NCBI RefSeq assembly: GCF_013620825.1
Contig: NZ_NJIC01000003.1
Location: 1 to 35,422, forward strand
Direction of reading: 5' to 3'
Length of the DNA stretch: 35,422 nt
DNA from: Rhodanobacter sp. PCA2
Lineage (GTDB): Bacteria > Pseudomonadota > Gammaproteobacteria > Xanthomonadales > Rhodanobacteraceae
Part shown: positions 17,641 to 25,108 of the stretch, in pieces
How the letters are laid out: the number at the start of each line of letters is the position of its first letter
How positions within the stretch are numbered: position 1 is the first letter of the stretch
The notes under the pieces: generated by a model
What the model saw: the letters and a program-made list of their open reading frames with translations, nothing else
Told to the model about the DNA's origin: nothing
Databases searched by the model: none
Program-made: the position numbers and the translations under genes

Positions 17641-17704
17641 CCGGGTGAAATCAGGCGCTGATTATGCCCGGGTGAAAAGCGTTGTCAATAACACCCGGGC
17701 ATAA
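17641..17704 (-). promoter_or_regulatory. Promoter of the DUF2239 gene framed by a perfect 13-bp inverted repeat
   Basis: On the minus strand, TTGACA (17688-17683), a 16-base spacer and CATAAT (17666-17661) form a near-consensus sigma-70 promoter about 30 bases before the start codon. The arms TTATGCCCGGGTG (17662-17674) and CACCCGGGCATAA (17692-17704) are perfect inverted copies 17 bp apart. One covers the -10 and the other lies just upstream of the -35. CCGGGTGAAA recurs at 17641-17650 and 17668-17677. This is the layout of a repressor-controlled promoter; the regulator is unknown. Confidence 0.7.
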
Positions 17705-17734
17705 TATGGACCCGTTGGCGGCATCGCGCCCGCA

Positions 17735-18448
17735 TCAATGGGTGAAGTAGTACATCGCGGCGCCCGGCTTCAGCGGCTCGGGGCAGCCGTAGCGCGCGGC
17801 TTCGGCTTCCAGCTTCGCGTCGTCGGCTTCGACGTGGTTGGCCAGGCGCTCCTGCACCGTCATTCCTTGCACGGCCTCGATCTTGGGGCAGTGCGAATCG
17901 ATGGCGCCGAAATGGCTGGCGACAACGCGCACCACGCCTGCGACGCCCTGCATGCGCGGATCGGCCATGCGGAACGCCGGCATGCCGCGTATCGGCTGGC
18001 TGCTGCCGGGTACGCGCACGTTCTGCTGCCCATAATCCGAGCCGGACAGCTGCCCGCCGCCAGCAACGTAATCGGGCGTGGTGACGACCAGGCTGTCGAT
18101 GGAACGCGGCGCCGCAGGCGGCGCTGGCGGCGTGGCCTGCGCCGTCGCGTAGGCAGGTCGGGCCACCGGTGCAGTGCGATGCGTCGGGGATGCGGCTGGC
18201 GCGGATCGCGGCTGTGCGGCTGGCCTGAGTGGTTCGGCCGGCTTGTTTCGCGGCGGAAGCAAACGCACGACGAGCGCATCCGGCGGTGTAGCCGGTGTCT
18301 GCGCAACAGACCAGCGCCAGCCCGGCGACGGCGCGAGCAGGAAGGCGAGGAAGCCCAGGTGGAGCAACAGCACCGCCGCCAGCATGGCGACGCGCATCCA
18401 GCGCAGGCGCGGCGCTCCATGTTCCGCCGATGGCTTCCGTCCATTCAT
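17735..18448 (-). CDS. Single-pass membrane protein with proline-rich linker (TonB-like layout), function unknown
   Basis: 237 residues from ATG 18448 (MNGRKPSAEHG), which has GGAG nine bases upstream; an in-frame ATG at 18463 is the alternative. A short basic N-terminus is followed by one membrane segment (about 19-40, VAMLAAVLLLHLGFLAFLL), then VVRLLPPRNKPAEP and a Pro/Ala-rich linker to about residue 110. A C-terminal periplasmic region (about 110-237) has two cysteines (SHCPKIEAV and YGCPEPLKPG) that could form a disulfide. The layout resembles TonB or a cell-envelope linker protein, but no TonB C-terminal signature is recognised. It ends MYYFTH. It lies 193 bp downstream of the SPFH lipoprotein, with a hairpin between, so co-transcription is uncertain. 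Confidence 0.75.
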   Translation of the reverse strand: MNGRKPSAEHGAPRLRWMRVAMLAAVLLLHLGFLAFLLAPSPGWRWSVAQTPATPPDALVVRLLPPRNKPAEPLRPAAQPRSAPAASPTHRTAPVARPAYATAQATPPAPPAAPRSIDSLVVTTPDYVAGGGQLSGSDYGQQNVRVPGSSQPIRGMPAFRMADPRMQGVAGVVRVVASHFGAIDSHCPKIEAVQGMTVQERLANHVEADDAKLEAEAARYGCPEPLKPGAAMYYFTH

Positions 18449-18590
18449 GCTGCGAGGCTCCATCCCCAGGCGGCGTCGCCAAACGGCGAACTGGCCTTGG
18501 CAAAGACCGGGCTCGCACCGGTTGGTTCCGCGCCGGCATGGCAGGCCGTGCGAACCGCGCGGGCCGACCGCCATCGGCGCCGACTTGGCT

Positions 18591-18618
18591 GGCGTGCAAC
18601 GATCGCACGTTGCACGCC
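18591..18618. repeat. Perfect 11-bp inverted repeat after the SPFH lipoprotein gene
   Basis: GGCGTGCAACG and CGTTGCACGCC flank ATCGCA, 23 bp past the stop at 18642 on the minus strand. The stem is GC-rich but has no T-run. It may be a transcript 3'-end hairpin or an operator for the downstream gene; a third CGTGCAAC copy follows at 18622-18629. Confidence 0.5.
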
Positions 18619-18641
18619 GGCCCGTGCAACATGCCGCCGCG

Positions 18642-19448
18642 CTACTTCGCGTTGACCACCGGCGCAGGCTGGGCGCCGACGATGAAGGTGCAGTTCGCGT
18701 CCTTGTTGGCGCATACCGAGGACTGCATCTTGATGCGCTCCATCTCGACGAACTGCGCGGGATCGAGGTTCATCGCCACGCGGTAGGCGTTGTCCGCTTC
18801 CGCACGGCTCAGCTCGGCCGCCTTGCGCGCCTGCTCGGCCAGGTCGCGCTTCTGCTCGGTGAGCACGCGCTGTTCCTGCTGCGCGGTTTCCACGCGCTGG
18901 TTGCGCACCGCGTCGGGCGGATTGGCCTTGCCCACGGTGATCTTCACCAGCCGCACCGGCAGCTTGCTCTGTTCCAGGTAGCCGCTCATCTCCCGGCTGA
19001 CCTCGGCGTCGATCTCGTCGATCGCGGTGGTCTGGATCGCGGTCTCGTTCATGCCGTGCTTCTTGACCGCCGAGCGCACCTTGTTGAAGAACTCCTGCTC
19101 CACGTTGTTCTTGTACCAGTCCTGGCCGAAGTTCTTCACCAGCGCCACCGGATCGACCACCTGCAGGCGGATGATGGCGTGGAAATCCAGCGGCACGCCG
19201 TCGCTGGACATCAGGTCGGTGAAGTTGCCGTCGTACTGCTGCGGAAACATGTTCACGTAGATCTTCTGGGTGGAGAACCAGGCGTACGACCGGCCCGGCA
19301 GCACCGGCTCGGCCCGCACGCCGCCGTGTCCGAACAGGATGGGCTTGTCGATCAGCACGGCCTGCTGGCCCGCATCGGGCGATACCACCGTGCAACCCGC
19401 GCATGCCAGCAGCAGCGCCGGCAGCAGCATGCGGCGACTCGTCTTCAT
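18642..19448 (-). CDS. SPFH/Band 7 domain lipoprotein
   Basis: 268 residues from ATG 19448 (MKTSRRMLLPALLLACAGC), with AGGGA upstream. The N-terminus is a lipoprotein-type signal with cysteines at 16 and 19; LLAC fits a lipobox better than CAGC. The body resembles prohibitin/SPFH proteins: VLIDKPILFGHGGV, DGVPLDFHAIIRLQVVDPV and TTAIDEIDAEVSREM. A charged, Gln/Glu/Ala/Arg-rich coiled coil (about residues 185-230, NQRVETAQQEQRVLTEQKRD) follows. It ends with VCANKDANCTFIVG, holding two cysteines. Most SPFH proteins use a transmembrane or hairpin anchor, so a lipid anchor, probably facing the periplasm, is less usual. The partner is unknown. Confidence 0.8.
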   Translation of the reverse strand: MKTSRRMLLPALLLACAGCTVVSPDAGQQAVLIDKPILFGHGGVRAEPVLPGRSYAWFSTQKIYVNMFPQQYDGNFTDLMSSDGVPLDFHAIIRLQVVDPVALVKNFGQDWYKNNVEQEFFNKVRSAVKKHGMNETAIQTTAIDEIDAEVSREMSGYLEQSKLPVRLVKITVGKANPPDAVRNQRVETAQQEQRVLTEQKRDLAEQARKAAELSRAEADNAYRVAMNLDPAQFVEMERIKMQSSVCANKDANCTFIVGAQPAPVVNAK

Positions 19449-19621
19449 CGCGTTTTCCCTGTGCATCGAAACTCCCCTGGTTCGTCGAAGCGCCGGTAGC
19501 GGCGGTGGCTGGGATCGTAACAGTCGCCGCGACGGGCGCCGGCGCGAGCGCGGAAGCGCAGGTGGCCCACGACGACGGCGCAGGCTCTATGCTCGCAAGC
19601 CTTCCGGGCGGGAATCCCTCG

Positions 19622-20479
19622 ATGATCCATGTGCTGGCGAGCGCGATCTGCAGCGTGCTGGTGTCCGTGCTGCTGAAGCTGGCGCGACGCTTCGGGCTGG
19701 ATGTCGGCCAGATGGTGGCGTGGAACTACGCCGCGGCGGTCGCGCTGGCCGCGCTGCTGCTGCAGCCGTCGCCGGAAGCGCTGCTGCAGCCGCACGCGCC
19801 GTGGCTGGCGCTGCTGGCGCTGGGCGTGCTGCTGCCCACGATCTTCCTGGCGCTGGGCGCCTCGGTGCGGCATGCGGGCATCGTGCGTTCGGACGCGGCG
19901 CAGCGGCTGTCGCTGCTGATCTCGCTGCTGGCGGCCTTCCTGCTGTTCGGCGAGAAGCTCGACGCGACGAAGGTGCTCGGCTGCGCGCTGGGCCTGCTTG
20001 CGCTGCTCGGCATGGTGTGGCGCAGCGGGCAGGCCCGCGGCGAAGGCGGCGCCGCGCAATGGCTGTGGCCGCTGCTGGTGTTCGCCGGATTCGGCACGAT
20101 CGACATTGCGCTCAAGCGCGTGTCCGCGGCGGGCGTGCCGCTGGGCACCTCGCTGGTGGCGATGTTTGCGCTGGCGTTGCCGGTGGCGTTCGCGCTGGCG
20201 GCTGCACGGCGCCTGCGCGGCGGCGCGCACTTCACGCTGCGCAACGCGCTGGCCGGCCTGCTGCTGGGCCTGTGCAACTTCGGCAACATCCTGTTCTACC
20301 TGCGCGCCCATCGCGCGCTGCCGCAACACCCGGCGCTGGTGTTCGCCAGCATGAACCTGGGTGTGGTGGTGCTGGGCGCGCTCACCGGCGTGCTGCTGTT
20401 CCGCGAGCGGCTGAGCCGTACCAACCTCGCCGGCCTGGTGCTGGCGCTGGCGGCGATCGCGCTGCTGGCGTGGGCGTAG
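19622..20479 (+). CDS. EamA/DMT-superfamily transporter
   Basis: 285-residue inner-membrane protein with about ten hydrophobic helices in two five-helix halves, the standard DMT/EamA layout. The N-terminal half starts MIHVLASAICSVLVSVLLKL. The second repeat begins near LWPLLVFAGFGTIDIALKRV. The C-terminal segment LVFASMNLGVVVLGALTGVL..ERLSRTNLAGLVLALAAIAL is the typical EamA ending. Start ATG at 19622 was chosen because the open frame upstream is hydrophilic and overlaps the divergent promoter region; ATG 19589 is an alternative. The substrate cannot be told from sequence. Confidence 0.85.
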   Translation: MIHVLASAICSVLVSVLLKLARRFGLDVGQMVAWNYAAAVALAALLLQPSPEALLQPHAPWLALLALGVLLPTIFLALGASVRHAGIVRSDAAQRLSLLISLLAAFLLFGEKLDATKVLGCALGLLALLGMVWRSGQARGEGGAAQWLWPLLVFAGFGTIDIALKRVSAAGVPLGTSLVAMFALALPVAFALAAARRLRGGAHFTLRNALAGLLLGLCNFGNILFYLRAHRALPQHPALVFASMNLGVVVLGALTGVLLFRERLSRTNLAGLVLALAAIALLAWA

Positions 20480-20611
20480 GCGCCGCGCCTGCGGCAGGGC
20501 ACAGCACCTGGCACCGAGCCGTCTCGCGCGTACGCGGCGTCCGCGCCGGAAACTGGCAGGTGCGGCGGGCGCGTGCTGAAATGCCGGTCCTGCCGAGCCG
20601 GATTCTTCCCC

Positions 20612-20983
20612 ATGCGCGCCCTGGTCGACCGCTACCTCGATGCCTACAACCGCATGGACGTGCCCGCCATGCTGGCGACCATGCAGGACGAGGTGGTGTT
20701 CGAGAACTACACCGCCGGCGTGCTGGCCTTGCGTACCGTGGGCATCGCCGAGCTGGGCCATCTCGCGGAAAGCTCGCGCCACCTGTTCTCCATGCGCCGC
20801 CAGAGCATCACCGCCTGGCACGAGGACGGCGACACCGCCCACGCCGGCATCCACTTCGAAGGCGTCTTCGCGGTCGACCTGCCGAACGGCGTGCGCGCGG
20901 GGCAGTCGATCGCGCTCGAAGGGCGCAGCGAATTTCGCCAGCACGACGGAAAGCTGATCTACGTCGCCGATTACAGCGACTGA
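20612..20983 (+). CDS. NTF2-like/SnoaL-type nuclear-transport-factor-2 fold protein
   Basis: 123-residue small protein from ATG 20612 (MRALVDRYLDAYNRMDVPAM). The opening helix, the MQDEVVFENYTAG strand, the GIAELGHLAESSRHLF helix and the C-terminal strands (SIALEGRSEFRQHDGKLIYVADYSD) match the cone-shaped NTF2/SnoaL fold. Such proteins are varied: some are isomerases or cyclases and many have unknown roles. The gap to the EamA gene is 132 bp. It is convergent with nagR, with GC-rich hairpins between. Confidence 0.8.
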   Translation: MRALVDRYLDAYNRMDVPAMLATMQDEVVFENYTAGVLALRTVGIAELGHLAESSRHLFSMRRQSITAWHEDGDTAHAGIHFEGVFAVDLPNGVRAGQSIALEGRSEFRQHDGKLIYVADYSD

Positions 20984-20998
20984 GGCTTGGGCGCGGCG

Positions 20999-21077
20999 CT
21001 CCCCGTCCCTTTGGGGAGAAGGAACTTTCGGCGAGCACCCGCCCCTCACCCCGACCCTCTCCCCGGAGGGGAGAGGG
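20999..21077. repeat. GC-rich hairpin repeats between the NTF2-like gene and nagR
   Basis: CTCCCC/GGGGAG pairs at 20999-21018, and CCCTCTCCCC-GGA-GGGGAGAGGG forms a perfect 10-bp stem at 21055-21077. The latter, with about 12 flanking bases, is nearly identical in reverse complement to 35385-35422 in lhr. Lying between convergent genes, it may serve as a 3'-end structure. Confidence 0.8.
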
Positions 21078-21092
21078 AGAAAAGCGCGTGCG

Positions 21093-22142
21093 TCAGCGCT
21101 TGGTCGGCGTGCCGCGCAGCGGCGCGGTGGAACCGCGCACCACCAGTTCCGGGCTGAAGCCCTCGTTGCCTTCCTCCAGCGGCTCGCCGTTGGCGGCGCG
21201 CTGCAGGTTGCCGATCAGGCGTTGCGCGGCACGGCGGGCGATCTCCTCGGTGGCCTGGCGCGCGGTGGTGAGCGCGGGCCAGGACTGCTTGGAGAACGGG
21301 CTGTCCTCGAAGCCGGCGATCGACAGCTCCCACGGCACGCTGATGCCGCCGGAATGCGCGGCGGCGAGCACGCCGGCGGCGATCTCGTCGTTGGAGCCGA
21401 AGATCGCGGTAGGCCGGTCCTTCAGCGCGAGCAGCTTGCGCGCGCCGCGGAAACCGTCGTCGAAGGAGTAGTCGCCGGGCAGGATCAGCTTGCGGTCCAG
21501 CGCGATGCCGTAGTCCTTCAGCGCGTCCTCGTAGCCCTGGTAGCGCTCGGGGCTGGAGCGGTGGTCGCGGCCGCCCCACAGGAAGCCGATGCGGGTGTGG
21601 CCGAGCTGGATCAGGTGCTCGGTGATCGCGTAGGCGGCGTCGCGGTCGTCCACGTAGACGCAGGGGTAACCGTCCTGCGGGTCCTTCCGCGCGGAGATGA
21701 CGCGCATGAACGGGATCTTCGCCGCGGCCAGGGTGCGGATCAGCTCCGGCTGCTCGGACATCGGCGGCGCCAGCACCAGGCCGGCCAGTCGCGCATGCGC
21801 CGCCAGCGCGACCAGTTCCTCGGCCAGGCGCGGCGAGGTGGAGTCGCAGGGATGGATCTGCAGGCCGTAGCCGCTGGCGCGGCAGGCCGCCAGCACGCCG
21901 CTCTGCATGCTGATGATGTAGTGCGCGTTGGGGTTGTCGTAGACCAGGCCCACCGCGTACGCGCGCGTGCTGCGCAGGCTGCGCGCGGAAGGGTCGGGCC
22001 GGTAGCCCAGCGCGTCGATCGCCCGCTGCACCTTCTCGCGCGTGCGCGCATGCACCGAGGGCTCGTTGTTGATGACGCGCGAAACCGTCTTCAGCGAGAC
22101 GCCCGCCTGCTCGGCTACATCCTTGATCGTGGCGCTGCGCAA
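21093..22142 (-). CDS. nagR: LacI-family transcriptional regulator of GlcNAc genes (NagR)
   Basis: 349-residue LacI/GalR repressor. The helix-turn-helix and hinge helix (about 3-60) read TIKDVAEQAGVSLKTVSRV and SARSLRSTRAYAVGLVYDN. The periplasmic-binding-protein-like effector domain has LAGLVLAPPMSE, YPCVYVDDRDAAY, RIGFLWGG, AIFGSNDEIAAGVL and WPALTTARQ. The start is TTG at 22142, seven bases after GAGG; the next in-frame Met would cut into the DNA-binding domain. It lies 123 bp downstream of nagP on the same strand and may be co-transcribed. Known xanthomonad NagR regulates nagP, kinase and receptor genes, and its likely operators are at 23634-23647 and 23827-23840. Confidence 0.88.
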   Translation of the reverse strand: MRSATIKDVAEQAGVSLKTVSRVINNEPSVHARTREKVQRAIDALGYRPDPSARSLRSTRAYAVGLVYDNPNAHYIISMQSGVLAACRASGYGLQIHPCDSTSPRLAEELVALAAHARLAGLVLAPPMSEQPELIRTLAAAKIPFMRVISARKDPQDGYPCVYVDDRDAAYAITEHLIQLGHTRIGFLWGGRDHRSSPERYQGYEDALKDYGIALDRKLILPGDYSFDDGFRGARKLLALKDRPTAIFGSNDEIAAGVLAAAHSGGISVPWELSIAGFEDSPFSKQSWPALTTARQATEEIARRAAQRLIGNLQRAANGEPLEEGNEGFSPELVVRGSTAPLRGTPTKR

Positions 22143-22265
22143 CCGGAAACCTCAGAGACCGTGGGACGGGACGACGAATGGCGACGCGGCCCGCAACGCG
22201 GCCGCGCCGGCGCGCAACCGCGCAGCACAGTCTAGCGGACGGGCGCGCGATCGCCGCATGGCTGC

Positions 22266-23552
22266 TCAGCCTGCCGGATGCTGGCCCACGCGGTGGCCGC
22301 GCAAGCCGTAGTACAGGATGTACAGGTAGCAGGGCGCCATCACCAGCAGGAACGCGAGCTGGAAATCGATGACCTCCTTGAGATGCACGAACACCTGCGG
22401 GATCAACGCGCCGCCCACGATGCCCATCACCAGCAAGGCCGAACCCACTTCGGTGTGGCCGCCCAGCCCCTTGATCGCCAGCGGAAAGATCGCCGGCCAC
22501 ATCATCGCGTTGGCGAAGCCCAGCGCGGCCACGAAAGCCACCGACAGGTAGCCGTGGGTGACGAACGCGCCCAGCGCGAACAGCACGCCCAGCACCGCCG
22601 ACACCGCCAGGTAACGCTGCTGCGAGACGAAGCGCGGAATCAGCAGCAGGCCGACGATGTAGCCCAGCAGCATGCCGAACATGGTGTATGCGGTGAAATG
22701 CTTGGTCGCATCCAGCGGCAGCCCGAAACCCTGGCCGTAGATGCCGATCGCGTCGCCCGCCATCACCTCCACGCCCACGTACAGGAACAGGCACAGCACG
22801 CCCAGCCACAGGTGCGGGAAACTGAAGATGCTGCGGCCGCTGTGGCCGATGGCATGCTCGTCGTTGGCGCCGGCGGGCTTGATCTCCGGCAGCGACGAAC
22901 GCACCACCCAGATCGCCAGCACCACCAGCAGCGCGGCCATCACCATGTACGGCCAGTACACGCGCGCGGCGAAGCTGTTGAGCAGCGCATCGGCCGCGGC
23001 CGGCGTGGGCGCCGCCTTCACCTGCTGGTCGAGCGTTTCGATGCCGGTAAGCACCAGCGCGCCGAACACGAACGGCGCAAGAAAACCGGCGAACTTGTTG
23101 CAGATGCCCATGAAGGCGATGCGCTGCGCCGCGCTGTCGATCGGCCCGAGAATACTGATGTACGGGTTCGAGGCGGTCTGCAGCAGCGACAACCCTGCGC
23201 CGATCACGAACAGCCCGACCAGCGCGCCGTGATACATGCGGATGTTGATGAACTCGCCGAACAGCACCGCGCCGATCGCCATCACGAAGAGGCCGAGCGC
23301 CATGCCGCGCTTCATGCCCGTGCGCTTGAGGATCGCGGCCGACGGCAGCGCCAGCACGAAATAGGAGAGGTAGAACGCCACCGGGATCAGGAACGCGCTG
23401 ACGTCGTCCAGGTTGAAGGCGAGCTTCACGAAGATCGTCAGCGGCCCATTGAGCCAGGTGACGAAGCCGTAGATGAAGAACAGCACGCCGATGATGATCA
23501 TCGGCCCGATGTTCGAGCGGTCGGACGGCGCGGCCGTCAGCGTGCTTGCCAT
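22266..23552 (-). CDS. nagP: MFS sugar transporter, FucP/GluP family (GlcNAc permease NagP)
   Basis: Inner-membrane proton symporter of 428 residues with about twelve helices. Start ATG 23552 (MASTLTAAPSDRSNIGPM) is preceded by GGGGAGA. FucP/GluP-family features are FFIYGFVTWLNGPLTIFVKLAF in TM1 region, LPSAAILKRTGMKRGM, LLQTASNPYISILGP and, in the second half, GFANAMMWPAIFPLAIKGLG with GSALLVMGIVGGALIP. The LNGPL segment carries the conserved Asn of the family. Gene context (nagR, kinase, receptor, GH20) indicates GlcNAc or chitobiose-derived sugar, and it matches NagP of Xanthomonas and Shewanella. It is driven from a promoter whose -35 is inside a NagR operator. Confidence 0.9.
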   Translation of the reverse strand: MASTLTAAPSDRSNIGPMIIIGVLFFIYGFVTWLNGPLTIFVKLAFNLDDVSAFLIPVAFYLSYFVLALPSAAILKRTGMKRGMALGLFVMAIGAVLFGEFINIRMYHGALVGLFVIGAGLSLLQTASNPYISILGPIDSAAQRIAFMGICNKFAGFLAPFVFGALVLTGIETLDQQVKAAPTPAAADALLNSFAARVYWPYMVMAALLVVLAIWVVRSSLPEIKPAGANDEHAIGHSGRSIFSFPHLWLGVLCLFLYVGVEVMAGDAIGIYGQGFGLPLDATKHFTAYTMFGMLLGYIVGLLLIPRFVSQQRYLAVSAVLGVLFALGAFVTHGYLSVAFVAALGFANAMMWPAIFPLAIKGLGGHTEVGSALLVMGIVGGALIPQVFVHLKEVIDFQLAFLLVMAPCYLYILYYGLRGHRVGQHPAG

Positions 23553-23618
23553 GAAGTCTCTCCCCGGGGCGGCACTCGCGGCCGCCTTGCATGCGGCACA
23601 GGGTAGCGCCGGATGTTC

Positions 23619-23648
23619 TTTATTGGCTGCAAAGTACAACGTTGTCAA
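23619..23648 (-). promoter_or_regulatory. nagP promoter with overlapping NagR operator
   Basis: On the minus strand, TTGACA (23648-23643), an 18-base spacer and AATAAA (23624-23619) form the likely promoter. The operator GTACAACGTTGTCA (23634-23647) covers the -35. Its inner ACAACGTTGT is a perfect palindrome, and it differs from the kinase-side operator only at the two left-most bases. Binding of NagR here would block RNA polymerase. Confidence 0.65.
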
Positions 23649-23825
23649 CCTACGGTCGCGCATGCGGCGCGGCGCCTGCGCCGACTCCCTGCACGGCGTG
23701 GCGCCTTGGCGCACCGCAGCATAAAACCGGGCTTTACAGCCGATGTCCCGCTTTCGCTCAGCACCCCCTGCCAACGGTCATGTTGCAGCATCGGGTGGGC
23801 CTGGTGAAAATTCCGGGACAGTCAC

Positions 23826-23855
23826 TTGACAACGTTGTCATCAGCCTCCCAGACT
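23826..23855 (+). promoter_or_regulatory. Kinase promoter with perfect NagR operator
   Basis: TTGACA (23826-23831), an 18-base spacer and CAGACT (23850-23855) form a weak candidate promoter. The operator TGACAACGTTGTCA (23827-23840) is a perfect 14-bp palindrome that includes all but the first base of the -35. It has the same geometry as the nagP promoter on the other strand, which supports a common regulator. It probably drives the kinase and the TonB-dependent receptor. Confidence 0.65.
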
Positions 23856-23934
23856 CCATGGCCATCGCCTGCCGGGGGTGGCGCGGGGAACGCGCACCTG
23901 CCGGCTGACCGCAGCGGACAAAGGGGAAATCCAC

Positions 23935-25032
23935 GTGCGAGAGCTCGCCAGCCAGCGCCATGCCACCCAGCCGTCGCCGCAACCGGTGGCGCCGGGCGGC
24001 GCGCCGGCCGGAGGCGAGCCGTTCCTCGCGGCCGACGTGGGCGGCACCCACGCACGCGTGGCCCTGGTGCTGGGCGTGGCCGACCGCCGGCATCCGGTCC
24101 AGGTCCTGCACTACCACCGTTACGCCTGCGGCGACTGGGCCGGCCTGGGCGCGCTGCTGCGCGACTTCGTGGTGCAGCTGGGCTCGACCGGGCACGCCGC
24201 GCTGCAGGCCGGCATCCGCCATTGCGTGGTGGCCTGCGCCGGCGTGGTGCTGGGCGACGCCATCGTCAACGAGAACCTGCCCTGGCCGGTGTCGATAGCC
24301 GAGCTGCGCGACGAGCTGGGCCTCGCCCGGCTGGACGTCATCAACGATTTCGAGGCGGTGGCCTGGGCCACCCGCTTCCTGGACGCGGACGAGACGCTGC
24401 CGGTGATCGACGCCGCGCAGCCGGCGGTGCGAGGCCCGGTGCTGGTGATGGGCCCGGGCACCGGGCTGGGCTCGGCGGTGCTGCTGCCGCGCGGCGACCG
24501 CGCCGAGGTGCTGCCCACCGAGGCCGGCCAGATCTCGCTGGCGCCCGGCAACGAGCGCGAGATGGAGATCCTGCGCGTGCTGGCCCGCGGCCGCACGCAC
24601 GTCTCCTACGAGGAGGCGCTGTCCGGCCCCGGCCTGCTCAACCTCTACCGCGCGCTGTGCGAGTTGCGCGGCTGCCCGGTGGCGCTGATGACGCCGGCGG
24701 AAATCACCGGTGCGGCGCTCTCCGGCCGCGATGCCGCGGCGGAGGAGACGCTGCAGGTGTTCTGCGGGCTGCTGGGCAGTTTCGCGGGCGACCTCGCGAT
24801 GCTGTACGGCGCCAGCGGCGGCGTGTTCCTCGCCGGCGGCATCCTGCCGCAGCTCCACGACTTCCTGCGCGCCAGCAGCTTCGCCCGGCGCTTTCTGGAC
24901 AAGGGGGTGATGCAGGCGTTCCTGCAGAAGATCCCCGTACGACTGATCGAGCACGGCCAGCTAGGTGTCATCGGCGCCGCCGGCTGGTTCCTGGACGAGC
25001 GGCAGGGAGATCGAGCCATGCCACCGCTCTAG
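23935..25032 (+). CDS. Glucokinase-family sugar kinase (GlcNAc/glucose kinase)
   Basis: Phosphorylates the imported hexose with ATP. The 365-residue protein belongs to the Glk family (not ROK): DVGGTHAR phosphate loop at 34-41, INDFEAVAWATRF with the catalytic Asp, GPGTGLGSAVLLP, LPTEAGQISLAP, and VFLAGGILPQL near residue 300. There is no ROK zinc motif. The start is GTG at 23935, with AAGGGGA seven bases upstream; a GTG at 23878 in the same frame is a weaker option. The first 28 residues are a non-conserved, Pro/Gly-rich extension. Place in the NagR locus suggests GlcNAc kinase activity, as proposed for xanthomonad NagK proteins of Glk type, but glucose may also be a substrate. Confidence 0.87.
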   Translation: MRELASQRHATQPSPQPVAPGGAPAGGEPFLAADVGGTHARVALVLGVADRRHPVQVLHYHRYACGDWAGLGALLRDFVVQLGSTGHAALQAGIRHCVVACAGVVLGDAIVNENLPWPVSIAELRDELGLARLDVINDFEAVAWATRFLDADETLPVIDAAQPAVRGPVLVMGPGTGLGSAVLLPRGDRAEVLPTEAGQISLAPGNEREMEILRVLARGRTHVSYEEALSGPGLLNLYRALCELRGCPVALMTPAEITGAALSGRDAAAEETLQVFCGLLGSFAGDLAMLYGASGGVFLAGGILPQLHDFLRASSFARRFLDKGVMQAFLQKIPVRLIEHGQLGVIGAAGWFLDERQGDRAMPPL

Positions 25033-25108
25033 CGACACGGCGCCGAACGCCGTCAACCACCAACGACCACACGGTCTCCATTGATCCAGCCTCTGAGGGG
25101 AGGACATC

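Noticed and set aside
17683-17692. TTGACAACG in the DUF2239 promoter as a NagR site
   Set aside because: Only half of the palindrome is present (TTGACAACGCTTTT) and the gene has no link to GlcNAc use; the match is mostly the -35 hexamer.
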